From NCBI RefSeq assembly GCF_000613865.1, contig NZ_BAJU01000006.1:31452-95451 (forward strand): 64,000 bases of DNA, in the 5' to 3' direction. Below the pieces are notes generated by a model. The model ran no database searches. It was not told where the DNA came from and was given only the letters and a program-made list of their open reading frames with translations. This DNA comes from Acetobacter okinawensis JCM 25146 (GTDB lineage Bacteria > Pseudomonadota > Alphaproteobacteria > Acetobacterales > Acetobacteraceae). Made by a program: the position numbers and the translations under genes. Shown here piece after piece: positions 1 to 7,960 of this stretch; the first letter of the stretch is position 1, and each line of letters starts with the position of its first letter.

Positions 1-2
1 TC

Positions 3-986
3 CGGTTTCGTCTGCTGGCCTGTGTGGTCGGCGGCATGGCAGTTTTTTCTGGCGTTACGGCGTCTGCCGGGTTTGCGGCCGATAACGTGGCACCGCCACT
101 GCACAAGCACCACAAGCATGTTCTGGTTGCACCGCAGGCAGCAGCACACAAGGCCAGCGGTACCAAGAGCAAGGCCAAACCCGCTTCCACGGCAGCACAG
201 AGCGCTAAAAAAGCTGCGCATCATAAAAAGCATGCTCATGGCCACGCCACGGCACCAACCAGCCCCGCGCATCATGCGCCTGCACACCACCACGTAGCCG
301 CAGTGGCTGCGGGTGCTGCTGTCGCGGGAGCAGCAGCTACCGCTGCCGGAGCCGCTACCCCCACCCCCACGCCAGATATGGCAGCTCCAGATGCCGGGGT
401 GCAGGGTGACCCTGCAAAAGGGAGCGTAACCGGGCTGCCTCTGCCCCGCTACGCTGCCCTGCGCTCGGATGAAGTGAACATGCGTGCAGGCCCCGGCCAG
501 CGCTTCCCCATTTTGTGGGTGTATCACCGCCGGGGTATGCCGGTGCGGGTTGAGCGGGAGTTTGATGTCTGGCGTCTGGTGGAAGATCAGACCGGACAAA
601 AAGGCTGGATGCAGCAGGCTACACTTGCAGGCGGGCGTGATTTTCTGGTCCCCGGTGAGCCACCGGGGGATGAGAGCCCCATTCCCGCCCAGTCCGGTAA
701 GGATGGGGAAAAAGCCTTGCCCTCCGGCCATATGGATGCCCGCGTTCTGGGCAGTGTTGGCAAGGCGGAAGATGCGGCAAAAATGCCTGATGTGGTGTTG
801 ATGCGCGCCAGCGCCAGTGATGACGCAGCCCTTGTGGCTGTGCTGCGGCCGGGAACGGTTGGCTCGATCAAGGAGTGTGCGGCAGGCTCGGCCTGGTGCA
901 AGGTCTCGGTCAAGCAGTATAACGGATGGGTGCCCCGCCGGGCCATCTGGGGTGTGGACGCGGAGGAGGCGATCAGCCCGTCCTGA
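3..986 (+). CDS. Exported SH3-domain protein with His/Lys/Ala-rich linker (5' end outside window)
   Basis: The reading frame is open to the left edge, so the true start lies upstream. The first visible residues (RFRLLACVVGG...ASAGFA) are the hydrophobic core and cleavage region of a signal peptide, so the protein is exported. A low-complexity linker rich in His, Lys and Ala follows (about nt 84-400). Then come two bacterial SH3-like domains: nt ~448-640 (NMRAGPG and GWMQ motifs) and nt ~790-965 (a second, more divergent copy ending in GWVPRR). Such domains usually bind peptidoglycan or peptides in the periplasm. The product has no visible catalytic domain. It ends 36 nt before pyk and may be cotranscribed with it. 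The specific function is unknown. Confidence 0.8.
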   Translation, partial: RFRLLACVVGGMAVFSGVTASAGFAADNVAPPLHKHHKHVLVAPQAAAHKASGTKSKAKPASTAAQSAKKAAHHKKHAHGHATAPTSPAHHAPAHHHVAAVAAGAAVAGAAATAAGAATPTPTPDMAAPDAGVQGDPAKGSVTGLPLPRYAALRSDEVNMRAGPGQRFPILWVYHRRGMPVRVEREFDVWRLVEDQTGQKGWMQQATLAGGRDFLVPGEPPGDESPIPAQSGKDGEKALPSGHMDARVLGSVGKAEDAAKMPDVVLMRASASDDAALVAVLRPGTVGSIKECAAGSAWCKVSVKQYNGWVPRRAIWGVDAEEAISPS

Positions 987-1022
987 GTTTTTCCGGCGGA
1001 TAGTCAGGGAGAAGTGGTGCAG

Positions 1023-2483
1023 ATGTCTCTTGTCGTAACGCCGGATCATAACACAGCAGAGATGGCGCTCTGTCGCACAAAAATTGTTGCAACCCTTGGC
1101 CCAGCCTCCTCCGATTATGCAACCATCCGCGACCTTGCTCTGGCAGGGGCGGATGTGTTCCGCCTTAATTTTTCTCACGGAACCCATGCCGACCATGCCA
1201 GCCGCCATGCCTTTGTAAGGCAGGTGGAGCGTGAGCTTGACCGCCCGATTGGTATTCTGGCCGATATGCAGGGCCCAAAGCTGCGTGTCGGGCAGTTTGC
1301 TGGTGGCAAGGTGGTGCTCGAAGCGGGGGCGACGTTCCGGTTTGACCTGTCGGACACGCTGGGAGATGCCACGCGGGTGCAACTCCCCCATCCCGAGATT
1401 ATAAGTGTGGCCAAGCCGGGCAGCCGTTTGTTGATGGATGATGGCAAACTGGCTGTGGTGGTGGAGCAGGTTGGCCCTGACTGGCTGCAAACACGGGTAC
1501 AGACAGGTGGCCCGCTGAGTGACCATAAAGGCGTCAACGTTCCCGATGTGGCACTCCCCATTCCCGCCCTGACAGAAAAAGACAGGCTTGATCTGGCTTA
1601 TGCTCTGGAGCTGGGGGTGGAGTATATTGCTCTCTCCTTTGTGCAAAGGCCGGAGGATCTGTTGCAGGCACGCGCTCTTGTGGGTGAACGCGCGGCCCTG
1701 TTGGCCAAGCTGGAAAAACCGCAGGCGGTGGAAAATCTGGCAGCCATTCTGGAACTGAGTGACGCAGTTATGGTTGCCCGTGGCGACCTGGGCGTGGAAC
1801 TGCCGCCAGAGAGCGTGCCACTCATTCAAAAACGCATTATCCGCGAGGCGCGCAGGCTGGGTAAGCCGGTGGTCGTTGCGACCCAGATGCTTGAAAGCAT
1901 GATTGCCGCACCCACGCCCACACGGGCTGAGGCATCGGACGTGGCAACAGCGGTGTTTGATGGTGCGGATGCTGTCATGCTCTCGGCAGAATCGGCGGCA
2001 GGGCAATACCCGCGTGAGGCGGTGCGGATTATGAACCGTATTTTGTGGCGGGTGGAGCAGGACGCAGGCTGGCAGGCCCATATGGCCGCCGCCCGTCAGG
2101 CCCCCGAGGACTATGTGGCGGATGCCATAGCCAGTGCCGCCCAGCAGGTTGCCGCCACACTCCATGCCCCTGCCATTGTGGCGTACACACACAGGGGGGC
2201 TACGGCCCTGCGTATTGCGCGTGAACGCCCGACATGCCCGGTGCTGGGTGTAACCCCCACGGCGCAGGCTGCACGGCGGCTGGCCCTTGTGTGGGGTGTG
2301 CGGGCATTTGTCAGCCTGCCCCATACAGCCTCTACCACGGTTGAGCAGATGGTGAGCGATGCGCTGGACGTTGTGCGCCGCGCGCAGGTTGGTGCTACCG
2401 GGGATTCGGTGGTGATTGCGGCTGGCGTGCCATTTGGAGTGAGTGGCTCCACCAACCTGCTCAGGGTTGCCGCAGTACCCTGA
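1023..2483 (+). CDS. pyk: Pyruvate kinase
   Basis: Converts phosphoenolpyruvate and ADP to pyruvate and ATP in the cytoplasm. Motifs in order: TKIVATLGPAS at the N-terminus, DMQGPKLRVG, the active-site block with the catalytic Lys (LAKLEKPQAV), MVARGDLGVELP, the metal and substrate helix VVATQMLESM, and DAVMLSAESAAG, followed by a complete C-terminal allosteric domain. About 486 aa, normal for the family. Two in-frame GTG codons lie just upstream (1014, 1017). I prefer the ATG at 1023 because GGGAGAA (1007-1013) sits nine bases before it. Confidence 0.95.
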   Translation: MSLVVTPDHNTAEMALCRTKIVATLGPASSDYATIRDLALAGADVFRLNFSHGTHADHASRHAFVRQVERELDRPIGILADMQGPKLRVGQFAGGKVVLEAGATFRFDLSDTLGDATRVQLPHPEIISVAKPGSRLLMDDGKLAVVVEQVGPDWLQTRVQTGGPLSDHKGVNVPDVALPIPALTEKDRLDLAYALELGVEYIALSFVQRPEDLLQARALVGERAALLAKLEKPQAVENLAAILELSDAVMVARGDLGVELPPESVPLIQKRIIREARRLGKPVVVATQMLESMIAAPTPTRAEASDVATAVFDGADAVMLSAESAAGQYPREAVRIMNRILWRVEQDAGWQAHMAAARQAPEDYVADAIASAAQQVAATLHAPAIVAYTHRGATALRIARERPTCPVLGVTPTAQAARRLALVWGVRAFVSLPHTASTTVEQMVSDALDVVRRAQVGATGDSVVIAAGVPFGVSGSTNLLRVAAVP

Positions 2484-2609
2484 GCGCTATGCGCAGTTCA
2501 GGGTGCTGGTGGTGGTGACAGGCTTTTTCCGGCAAGGTATGTGCGTGGGGCGCAACCGGGCAGGGGCCGTATGGTCGGTCTGCTGACCTGCCAAGCGCAA
2601 GGGGCTCAA

Positions 2610-3836
2610 ATGGTAACCTCATTACGGAACAGGTTGGTCAGGCGCAGTGTGCTCAAAGGGCTGTCTGGCCTGTCCGCCGGTCTGCTGCTGGCCCGCACGG
2701 GGGAGCAGGCACGGGCGGCAGAGCGTGAGGCGGCCAGCATGACGCCTCCTCCCGATGTGACCACCCAGCCGCCACGGCAATGGGGACCCAATGCGCCGCC
2801 CTCCTACGCCCCCGACCCTGATGTGGTGGTGATTGACCGCTCCTTCCGTGATCTGGTGAGTGGGAATGCCACCATCCACCGTGTGTGGGATCAGGGGGCA
2901 TGGATAGAAGGCCCCGCGTGGTCGGCCGAGGGGCGTTACCTTCTGTTCAGCGATACGGTGACAAGCCGGCAGTACCGCTATTTGTGGGAGACGGGGGAGG
3001 TTACGCTCTTTCGCCCGGAATCCTATCATACCAATGGCAGTACGTTCGACTATCTGGGCCGCCAGATATCCTGCGAGCATTTTTTACGCCGCGTGGTGCG
3101 CTGGGAGCATGATGGCTCCGTGCATGTGGTGGCCGATCATTTTGAAAACAAACCCCTGAGTTCTCCCAACGATGTGATTGCCCACCCCGACGGCAGCATC
3201 TGGTTTACGGACCCCGGATATGGAGACAGCGTTGCTGAAGGCCATGCCGATGCCGCAGGCGGGGAAGCAAACCCCGATGGCCGCATCCGCTGGCGGGTAG
3301 GCGAAGAGCTGATCGGGGCCGTGGGGGGGATGCACAAACAGCCTGACCACACGTTCCGTGTAGATCCATCGGGGCGGATTGATGTTGTGTTAACGCAGGA
3401 GCAACTGCCCAACCCCAACGGGTTATGCTTTTCGCCCGATTTTTCGCGGTTGTATGTTATCTCTTCCGGGCGGCAGAGTGGGGCAGGCGGGCATGATGGG
3501 GATTTGTCCGTGCATGCGTTTGATCTGCACAAGCAGGAACTCCCGCTCTCCAACCCCCGTCTGCTGACAAACATGCGTTTTGAAGGCGTGCAGATGATCC
3601 CGGATGGGCTCAAGGCGGATATTTACGGTAATCTCTGGTGTGGCGTGGGTGGGCCACTGGGCCTGTGCGGCGTGTTTGTTTTCAACCCCGAAGGACATCT
3701 GATCGGGCGTATCCGCCTGCCACATGGCGTGTCCAACCTGACCTTTGGTGGCCCCAAGCGGGACTGGTTGTTCATGTGTGCTGGAGAATCGCTTTACCGT
3801 TTACAGGTCAACACGCAAGGAGCAGGCCCTGCCTGA
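2610..3836 (+). CDS. gnl: Gluconolactonase (SMP-30 family), exported
   Basis: SMP-30/gluconolactonase/LRE-type beta-propeller of about 408 aa, predicted to hydrolyse glucono-delta-lactone to gluconate. The N-terminus has a twin-Arg-like leader (RRSVLKG followed by a hydrophobic stretch and an Ala-rich cleavage region), so the enzyme is probably periplasmic. Family motifs include EGPAWSAEGRYLLFSD, SSPNDVIAHPDGSIWFTDPG and LPNPNGLCFSPD, which carry the metal-binding Glu, Asn and Asp residues. The start is set by AAGGGG six bases before the ATG at 2610, although the frame is open further upstream. It fits with the PQQ glucose dehydrogenase at 16.3 kb, which makes the lactone in the same compartment. 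Confidence 0.88.
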   Translation: MVTSLRNRLVRRSVLKGLSGLSAGLLLARTGEQARAAEREAASMTPPPDVTTQPPRQWGPNAPPSYAPDPDVVVIDRSFRDLVSGNATIHRVWDQGAWIEGPAWSAEGRYLLFSDTVTSRQYRYLWETGEVTLFRPESYHTNGSTFDYLGRQISCEHFLRRVVRWEHDGSVHVVADHFENKPLSSPNDVIAHPDGSIWFTDPGYGDSVAEGHADAAGGEANPDGRIRWRVGEELIGAVGGMHKQPDHTFRVDPSGRIDVVLTQEQLPNPNGLCFSPDFSRLYVISSGRQSGAGGHDGDLSVHAFDLHKQELPLSNPRLLTNMRFEGVQMIPDGLKADIYGNLWCGVGGPLGLCGVFVFNPEGHLIGRIRLPHGVSNLTFGGPKRDWLFMCAGESLYRLQVNTQGAGPA

Positions 3837-3863
3837 CCTTAATCTATGCCGCATGACGTCTTT

Positions 3864-3888
3864 CACCCTGCCCGTAAGGGGCAAGGTG
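3864..3888. terminator. Possible hairpin between convergent gnl and MFS genes
   Basis: An imperfect inverted repeat (CACCCTGCCC / GGGCAAGGTG with one mismatch, GTAAG-type loop) lies in the 62-bp gap between two convergent genes. No clear T-run follows on either strand, so a terminator role is only suggested by position. Confidence 0.3.
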
Positions 3889-3898
3889 GAGGGGATGT

Positions 3899-5056
3899 TC
3901 AGACGCTCTTTTTCAAAAACAGGGGCAGCAGCGTGAACAGGCCGCACAGCGTTGCAGCAAACAGAGCCAGCCCGTGGGGGCTTGCCTGCATGGCGGCGGC
4001 ACTTATGGCAGGGCCAGTAAAGCTGCCTATTCCCCACGCCAGTGAACACAGGGCGTAAATGGCAATCAGGTCGCCATCGCGGTAGCGGTTGCCTGCTGCG
4101 GCCATGGCAACGGAATACATGCTGGCAAAAGCACCATCCCACACAAACAGCAGCGGGTAGGCAAGAGCGGGTTGGTGTAAAGCCATAGGCCATAGCAGCG
4201 CACCGCCACAGGTCAGCATGGAGAGTACAATCATAACAACGCGGCGGTTTGTGCGGTCACTCACCCAGCCAATGGGCACCTGCATGACTGTTGCGCCCAG
4301 CAGCATGACGCTGAGCAGCAGGGTGGCTGCGCGCTCGCTCCAGCCGGAGTGCATGGCGTAAAGGGCCAAAAAGGATGTGGCGGCCCCGTCCAGCATGGCA
4401 ATCAGCAATGTGGCGGTAATGGCTATGGGGGCCAGCCACAGGTAGCGGCGGAGTCGGTGCTGTGTCGGCGGTGCCGGGGGAGGGGAGACCATCCACGGTG
4501 CGCGTATAAGGATCGCTGCCAGCAGCAGAATGGCGGCCGTGCCAATAAAGGGCAGCTTGCCCTGCCTGCCCGTTAGGCTGAGCAGGGCCGGACCTATTGC
4601 AATGCCAACGGAAAGCAGAGTGCTGTACAGCCCCATAACGCGGCCACGCGCATGGTTATCCGTAATCTGGTTCAGCCAGCTTTCGGACAGAACCAGAATA
4701 ACCTCACAAAACGCACCGAGCAGGGTACGCAGCGGGAACCAGGGCCAGATGGAAGGGCTGAACGGAAACAGCAGGAGCGTGACCCCGCCGCCTATAAGGG
4801 CCAGAAAAATGGCGCGCTGTGGCCCCAGCCGCACGGCCAGCCGCGGCATGAACGGGGCAATGGCCAGTGCTCCTACGGCATGCATCATGCTGTTGGCTGC
4901 CACCATGCCCGTGCCGTAGCCCTTTTCGGTCAGATCAAGCGTAAAAAGGGGAGCCCCCAACCCCATGACCAGACCAAAAACAAGGCCAAGGCAGGTCAGG
5001 CTCAGTGTGGGGCGCATCTGAATAGGGGGTGGGGGAGGCGTTGCGGGGCCTGGCAT
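3899..5056 (-). CDS. MFS transporter, YcaD-like
   Basis: Integral membrane protein of about 385 aa with roughly twelve hydrophobic segments and the typical loop after TM2 (PRLAVRLGPQRA). The segment VLSESWLNQ with downstream GRVMGLYSTLLSVGIAIGP resembles the YcaD branch of the major facilitator superfamily. The substrate cannot be inferred. I chose the ATG at 5056 because GGAAAG lies six bases before it. An in-frame start at 5107 would add a charged, proline-rich tail. Convergent with gnl, divergent from typA. Confidence 0.8.
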   Translation of the reverse strand: MPGPATPPPPPIQMRPTLSLTCLGLVFGLVMGLGAPLFTLDLTEKGYGTGMVAANSMMHAVGALAIAPFMPRLAVRLGPQRAIFLALIGGGVTLLLFPFSPSIWPWFPLRTLLGAFCEVILVLSESWLNQITDNHARGRVMGLYSTLLSVGIAIGPALLSLTGRQGKLPFIGTAAILLLAAILIRAPWMVSPPPAPPTQHRLRRYLWLAPIAITATLLIAMLDGAATSFLALYAMHSGWSERAATLLLSVMLLGATVMQVPIGWVSDRTNRRVVMIVLSMLTCGGALLWPMALHQPALAYPLLFVWDGAFASMYSVAMAAAGNRYRDGDLIAIYALCSLAWGIGSFTGPAISAAAMQASPHGLALFAATLCGLFTLLPLFLKKSV

Positions 5057-5384
5057 ACGGTCTTTCCGGCGGGTTGGCGTTATGCGCTTTGTGGTGGGCG
5101 TGAACAAAGGGGCTGGTTACGGGCCTGCCAGACATCAGGATTATGCGGAGTCGCGGTGGTCTTTTGCTTCGGTGGAAAGGGCTTACGCGCGTTGTGTGGT
5201 GCTCTGGTTCTGACGTTCGCACGGCTCAGGTCAATCCCTATGAGCAGTGGACATAAGAATTTTACGTGCATTCTGGTGCCGGGAGGGCTATTTGTGCGGC
5301 CACGCAAACACCACAGCGATCGCTGACCGCCCTTCCAAGCATGGAGGAGGCGGTAAGGCGCGCAGGAGCAATCAGGCCGACTTC
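5057..5384. other. Intergenic region between MFS gene and typA
   Basis: Divergent spacer of 328 bp that must hold the promoters of the MFS gene and of typA. I see no well-spaced -35/-10 pair, no tRNA and no convincing small gene. Short open frames here have no plausible protein character. Confidence 0.5.
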
Positions 5385-7205
5385 ATGGATATCCGCAATA
5401 TCGCCATCATTGCACACGTCGATCATGGCAAGACCACTCTCGTTGACGAACTGCTGAAACAGTCTGGCTCCTTCCATGAGCATCAGCACGTTGCTGAACG
5501 CGCCATGGACAGCAATGATCTGGAACGTGAGCGTGGTATTACCATTCTGGCGAAATGCACGTCTGTTGTGTGGAAAGACACCCGCATCAACATTATCGAC
5601 ACCCCCGGACACGCCGACTTTGGCGGGGAAGTGGAACGTATCCTGAGCATGGTGGACGGCGCGGTTGTGCTTGTCGACTCTGCTGAAGGCGCTCTGCCCC
5701 AGACCAAATTCGTGGTGGGCAAGGCTCTGGCCCGTGGGCTCAAGCCGATCGTGGTCGTGAACAAGATCGACCGTGGCGACGCCCGGCCCGATGAAGTGCA
5801 TAACGAAGTGTTCGACCTGTTCGCAGCTCTTGGTGCGAATGACGAACAGCTCGACTTTCCCATGCTGTACGCCTCTGGCCGTCAGGGCTGGGCCGATCTG
5901 GAGCTGGAAGGGGCCCGTAAGGACCTCAGCCCCATGTTTGACCTGATCCTCAAGCATGTCCCAGCTCCCGTGCTGGACAAGGACAAGCCGTTCGCCATGA
6001 CGGCCACAATCCTGGAAAACGACAACTTCCTTGGTCGCGTGCTGACCGGGCGTGTTGAGCAGGGGCGTGCCCGTGTGAACATGCCGGTCAAGGTGCTGCG
6101 CGCCGATGGCTCCGTGGTAGAAACGGGCCGCCTGACCAAGCTGCTCTCCTTCCGTGGCCTTGAGCGCGTGGCGGTTGAGGAAGTCGAAGCCGGGGATATT
6201 GTGGCCGTTGCCGGTCTGTCCGAAGCGACCATTCCCGACACGATCGCAGCCCCCGAAGTGAGCGAGCCCCTGCACGCCATTCCGGTTGACCCGCCGACCC
6301 TGTCCATGACCTTCCGCCTCAATGACGGCCCTCTGGGGGGTCGTGAAGGCAAGAAGGTCACATCGCGCCAGATTCGTGACCGTCTGTTCAAGGAAACCGA
6401 AAGCAATATTGCTATTCGCGTGACCGACAGCCCCGAAAGCGAAGCGTTTGAAGTGGCTGGCCGTGGTGAACTTCAGCTTGGCGTGCTGATTGAAACCATG
6501 CGCCGTGAAGGTTTTGAACTGACCATCGGTCGTCCGCGCGTGCTGTTCCGCACGAACGAAGAAACCGGTGAGCGTGAAGAACCGTACGAAGAAGTCACCA
6601 TTGACGTGGACGAACCCTACTCCGGCGTGGTCGTGGAGAAGATGTCTCTGCGTAAGGGGCAGATGCAGGATATGCGCCCCTCCGGTGGCGACAAGGTGCG
6701 TCTGACCTTCATCATCCCCTCACGCGGGCTGATCGGCTATCATGGCGAGTTCCTGACCGACACGCGCGGCACGGGCATTATGAACCGCCTGTTCTTCGGG
6801 TATCAGCCTTATGCTGGCACCATTGAAGGGCGTCGCAACGGGTCGCTGATCTCGGCTGAAGACGGTAACACCACAACCTACTCCCTGTTCTCCCTGCAGG
6901 ATCGTGGGACGCTGTTTGTGGATGCGGGCGAAAAAGTCTACGTCGGCATGATTATTGGTGAGCATTCGCGTGAAAACGATCTGGAAGTGAATCCGGTTCG
7001 TGAAAAGAAGCTGACCAACATGCGCGCATCGGGCAAGGACGAAGCTCTGATGCTGACCCCCCCGCGCCGTATGTCTTTGGAACAGGCTATTGCTTACATT
7101 GAAGATGATGAACTGGTGGAAGTGACCCCGTCGGCCATTCGTCTGCGTAAGCGCTACCTTGACCCGAATGAACGCAAAAAGCGCTCCAAAAGCCGCGAAG
7201 GCTGA
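5385..7205 (+). CDS. typA: Ribosome-associated translational GTPase TypA/BipA
   Basis: A translation GTPase of about 606 aa that binds the ribosome like EF-G and supports assembly and growth under stress. G1 is AHVDHGKTT at the N-terminus, then RERGITI (switch I), DTPGHADFGGEVER (G3) and NKIDRGDARP (G4). The C-terminus has the TypA-specific domain with IPSRGLIGYHGEF and MNRLFFGYQPY. The ATG at 5385 matches the family N-terminus (MDIRNIAIIAH). Only a distant AGGAG (5364-5368) precedes it. The frame runs upstream to 5247 but without family similarity. A strong intrinsic terminator follows directly. Confidence 0.97.
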   Translation: MDIRNIAIIAHVDHGKTTLVDELLKQSGSFHEHQHVAERAMDSNDLERERGITILAKCTSVVWKDTRINIIDTPGHADFGGEVERILSMVDGAVVLVDSAEGALPQTKFVVGKALARGLKPIVVVNKIDRGDARPDEVHNEVFDLFAALGANDEQLDFPMLYASGRQGWADLELEGARKDLSPMFDLILKHVPAPVLDKDKPFAMTATILENDNFLGRVLTGRVEQGRARVNMPVKVLRADGSVVETGRLTKLLSFRGLERVAVEEVEAGDIVAVAGLSEATIPDTIAAPEVSEPLHAIPVDPPTLSMTFRLNDGPLGGREGKKVTSRQIRDRLFKETESNIAIRVTDSPESEAFEVAGRGELQLGVLIETMRREGFELTIGRPRVLFRTNEETGEREEPYEEVTIDVDEPYSGVVVEKMSLRKGQMQDMRPSGGDKVRLTFIIPSRGLIGYHGEFLTDTRGTGIMNRLFFGYQPYAGTIEGRRNGSLISAEDGNTTTYSLFSLQDRGTLFVDAGEKVYVGMIIGEHSRENDLEVNPVREKKLTNMRASGKDEALMLTPPRRMSLEQAIAYIEDDELVEVTPSAIRLRKRYLDPNERKKRSKSREG

Positions 7206-7214
7206 TTAAAAGCA

Positions 7215-7245
7215 GGGCCACGCTTAAGCGTGGCCCTTGTTTTTT
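7215..7245 (+). terminator. Intrinsic terminator of typA
   Basis: Near-perfect stem GGGCCACGCT / AGCGTGGCCC starting ten bases after the typA stop, followed by TTGTTTTTT. A textbook rho-independent terminator. Confidence 0.93.
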
Positions 7246-7336
7246 GGTCAATGGGGTGGGCCAATATGTGGCACGATGCACTTTTTTAGCGTGCATTACA
7301 GGTTTGAAAACTTTGCCTGAAGCCTCTACACCAAGG

Positions 7337-7366
7337 AAAACCGCCATTTTTGGGCGGTTTTTTCGT
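7337..7366 (+). terminator. Second intrinsic terminator 90 bp after the typA terminator
   Basis: Stem AAAACCGCC / GGCGGTTTT with an ATTTTTG loop and a trailing TTTTCGTTTTC. No protein gene ends just upstream, so it either backs up the typA terminator or ends a short non-coding transcript from 7246-7336. Confidence 0.75.
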
Positions 7367-7568
7367 TTTCACCTCGGTAAATAAGGCAAAAATGCGGCGC
7401 GAGTGCGTTAAAGCCATAATATGTGTAATTATTGCGCAAATTTTAAACGCAGACGGTCTGTTTATGCCGTGATATGACTGAAATCAGAAACCGGCTAAAG
7501 GTTCCGCAGCAGGTCTGACCGAAGTGGAGTCTTGGTAATTCTGGTCGGTTGTATTGGAGATTTAAGAA

Positions 7569-7831
7569 ATGATTTCTCGTCGTCTGCTCGCAGCTCTTTC
7601 CACCGTTGCCTGATGGGCGCTGCTGTTCCTTCTTTCGCTCAGGAAGCTGCTGCTCCTGCCGCGCCTGCTGCTGCCCCCGCCGCTTCTGAAGCCGCTGCTC
7701 CTGCCGCTCCTGCTGCTGAAGAAGGCAAAAAAGCCGAAAAGCACGCAAAGCATGCAAAACATGGTGGCAAGCACCACGGCAAAAAAGCTGCCAAGAGCGA
7801 AGCTGCTCCGGCTGCTGAATCCGCTCAGTAA
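7569..7831 (+). CDS. Asr-like secreted Ala/Lys/His-rich protein (frameshift in signal peptide as assembled)
   Basis: The frame from ATG 7569 (GGAGA eight bases upstream) encodes MISRRLLAALSTVA and then meets TGA at 7611. The next frame continues with MGAAVPSFAQEAAAP and runs to 7831. Adding one T at about 7611 joins them into a perfect signal peptide (cleavage after PSFA) and an 87-aa precursor. The mature part is Ala/Pro-rich repeats and then a basic tail of KHAKHAKHGG and KHHGKK type. This composition matches enterobacterial acid-shock protein Asr. A periplasmic acid-protection role is an inference from composition. I regard the stop as a sequence error. Confidence 0.72.
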
Positions 7832-7851
7832 ATCTTCCGCACTGTTGGGGC

Positions 7852-7869
7852 GGTGGGTTTAAACCCACC
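7852..7869. repeat. Perfect 18-bp palindrome after the Asr-like gene
   Basis: GGTGGGTTTAAACCCACC is its own reverse complement and lies 20 bp after the Asr-like stop. It could form a loop-less or small-loop hairpin in RNA or be a protein-binding site. No T-run follows directly. Confidence 0.6.
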
Positions 7870-7900
7870 ACCTTGAGTGACGGAGGCATGAGTGCCTTAA

Positions 7901-7940
7901 ACAAAAGGGCCAGGGAGGTAAACTCTCTGGCCCTTTTGTT
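7901..7940. terminator. Bidirectional intrinsic terminator
   Basis: Long stem ACAAAAGGGCCAG / CTGGCCCTTTTGT with A-run and T-run ends, so it works on both strands. It separates the convergent Asr-like gene (plus) and dadA (minus). Confidence 0.9.
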
Positions 7941-7960
7941 ATATGCGGTGCTCTACCAGT

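Larger units (their letters stand above)
7206..7568. other. Intergenic region after typA (363 bp)
   Basis: Holds the two intrinsic terminators listed separately, a third hairpin between them (TGCAC / GCGTGCA type, about 7273-7303), and the leader of the Asr-like gene. No coding frame with protein character is visible. GGAGA at 7556-7560 is the ribosome binding site of the downstream gene. Confidence 0.6.
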
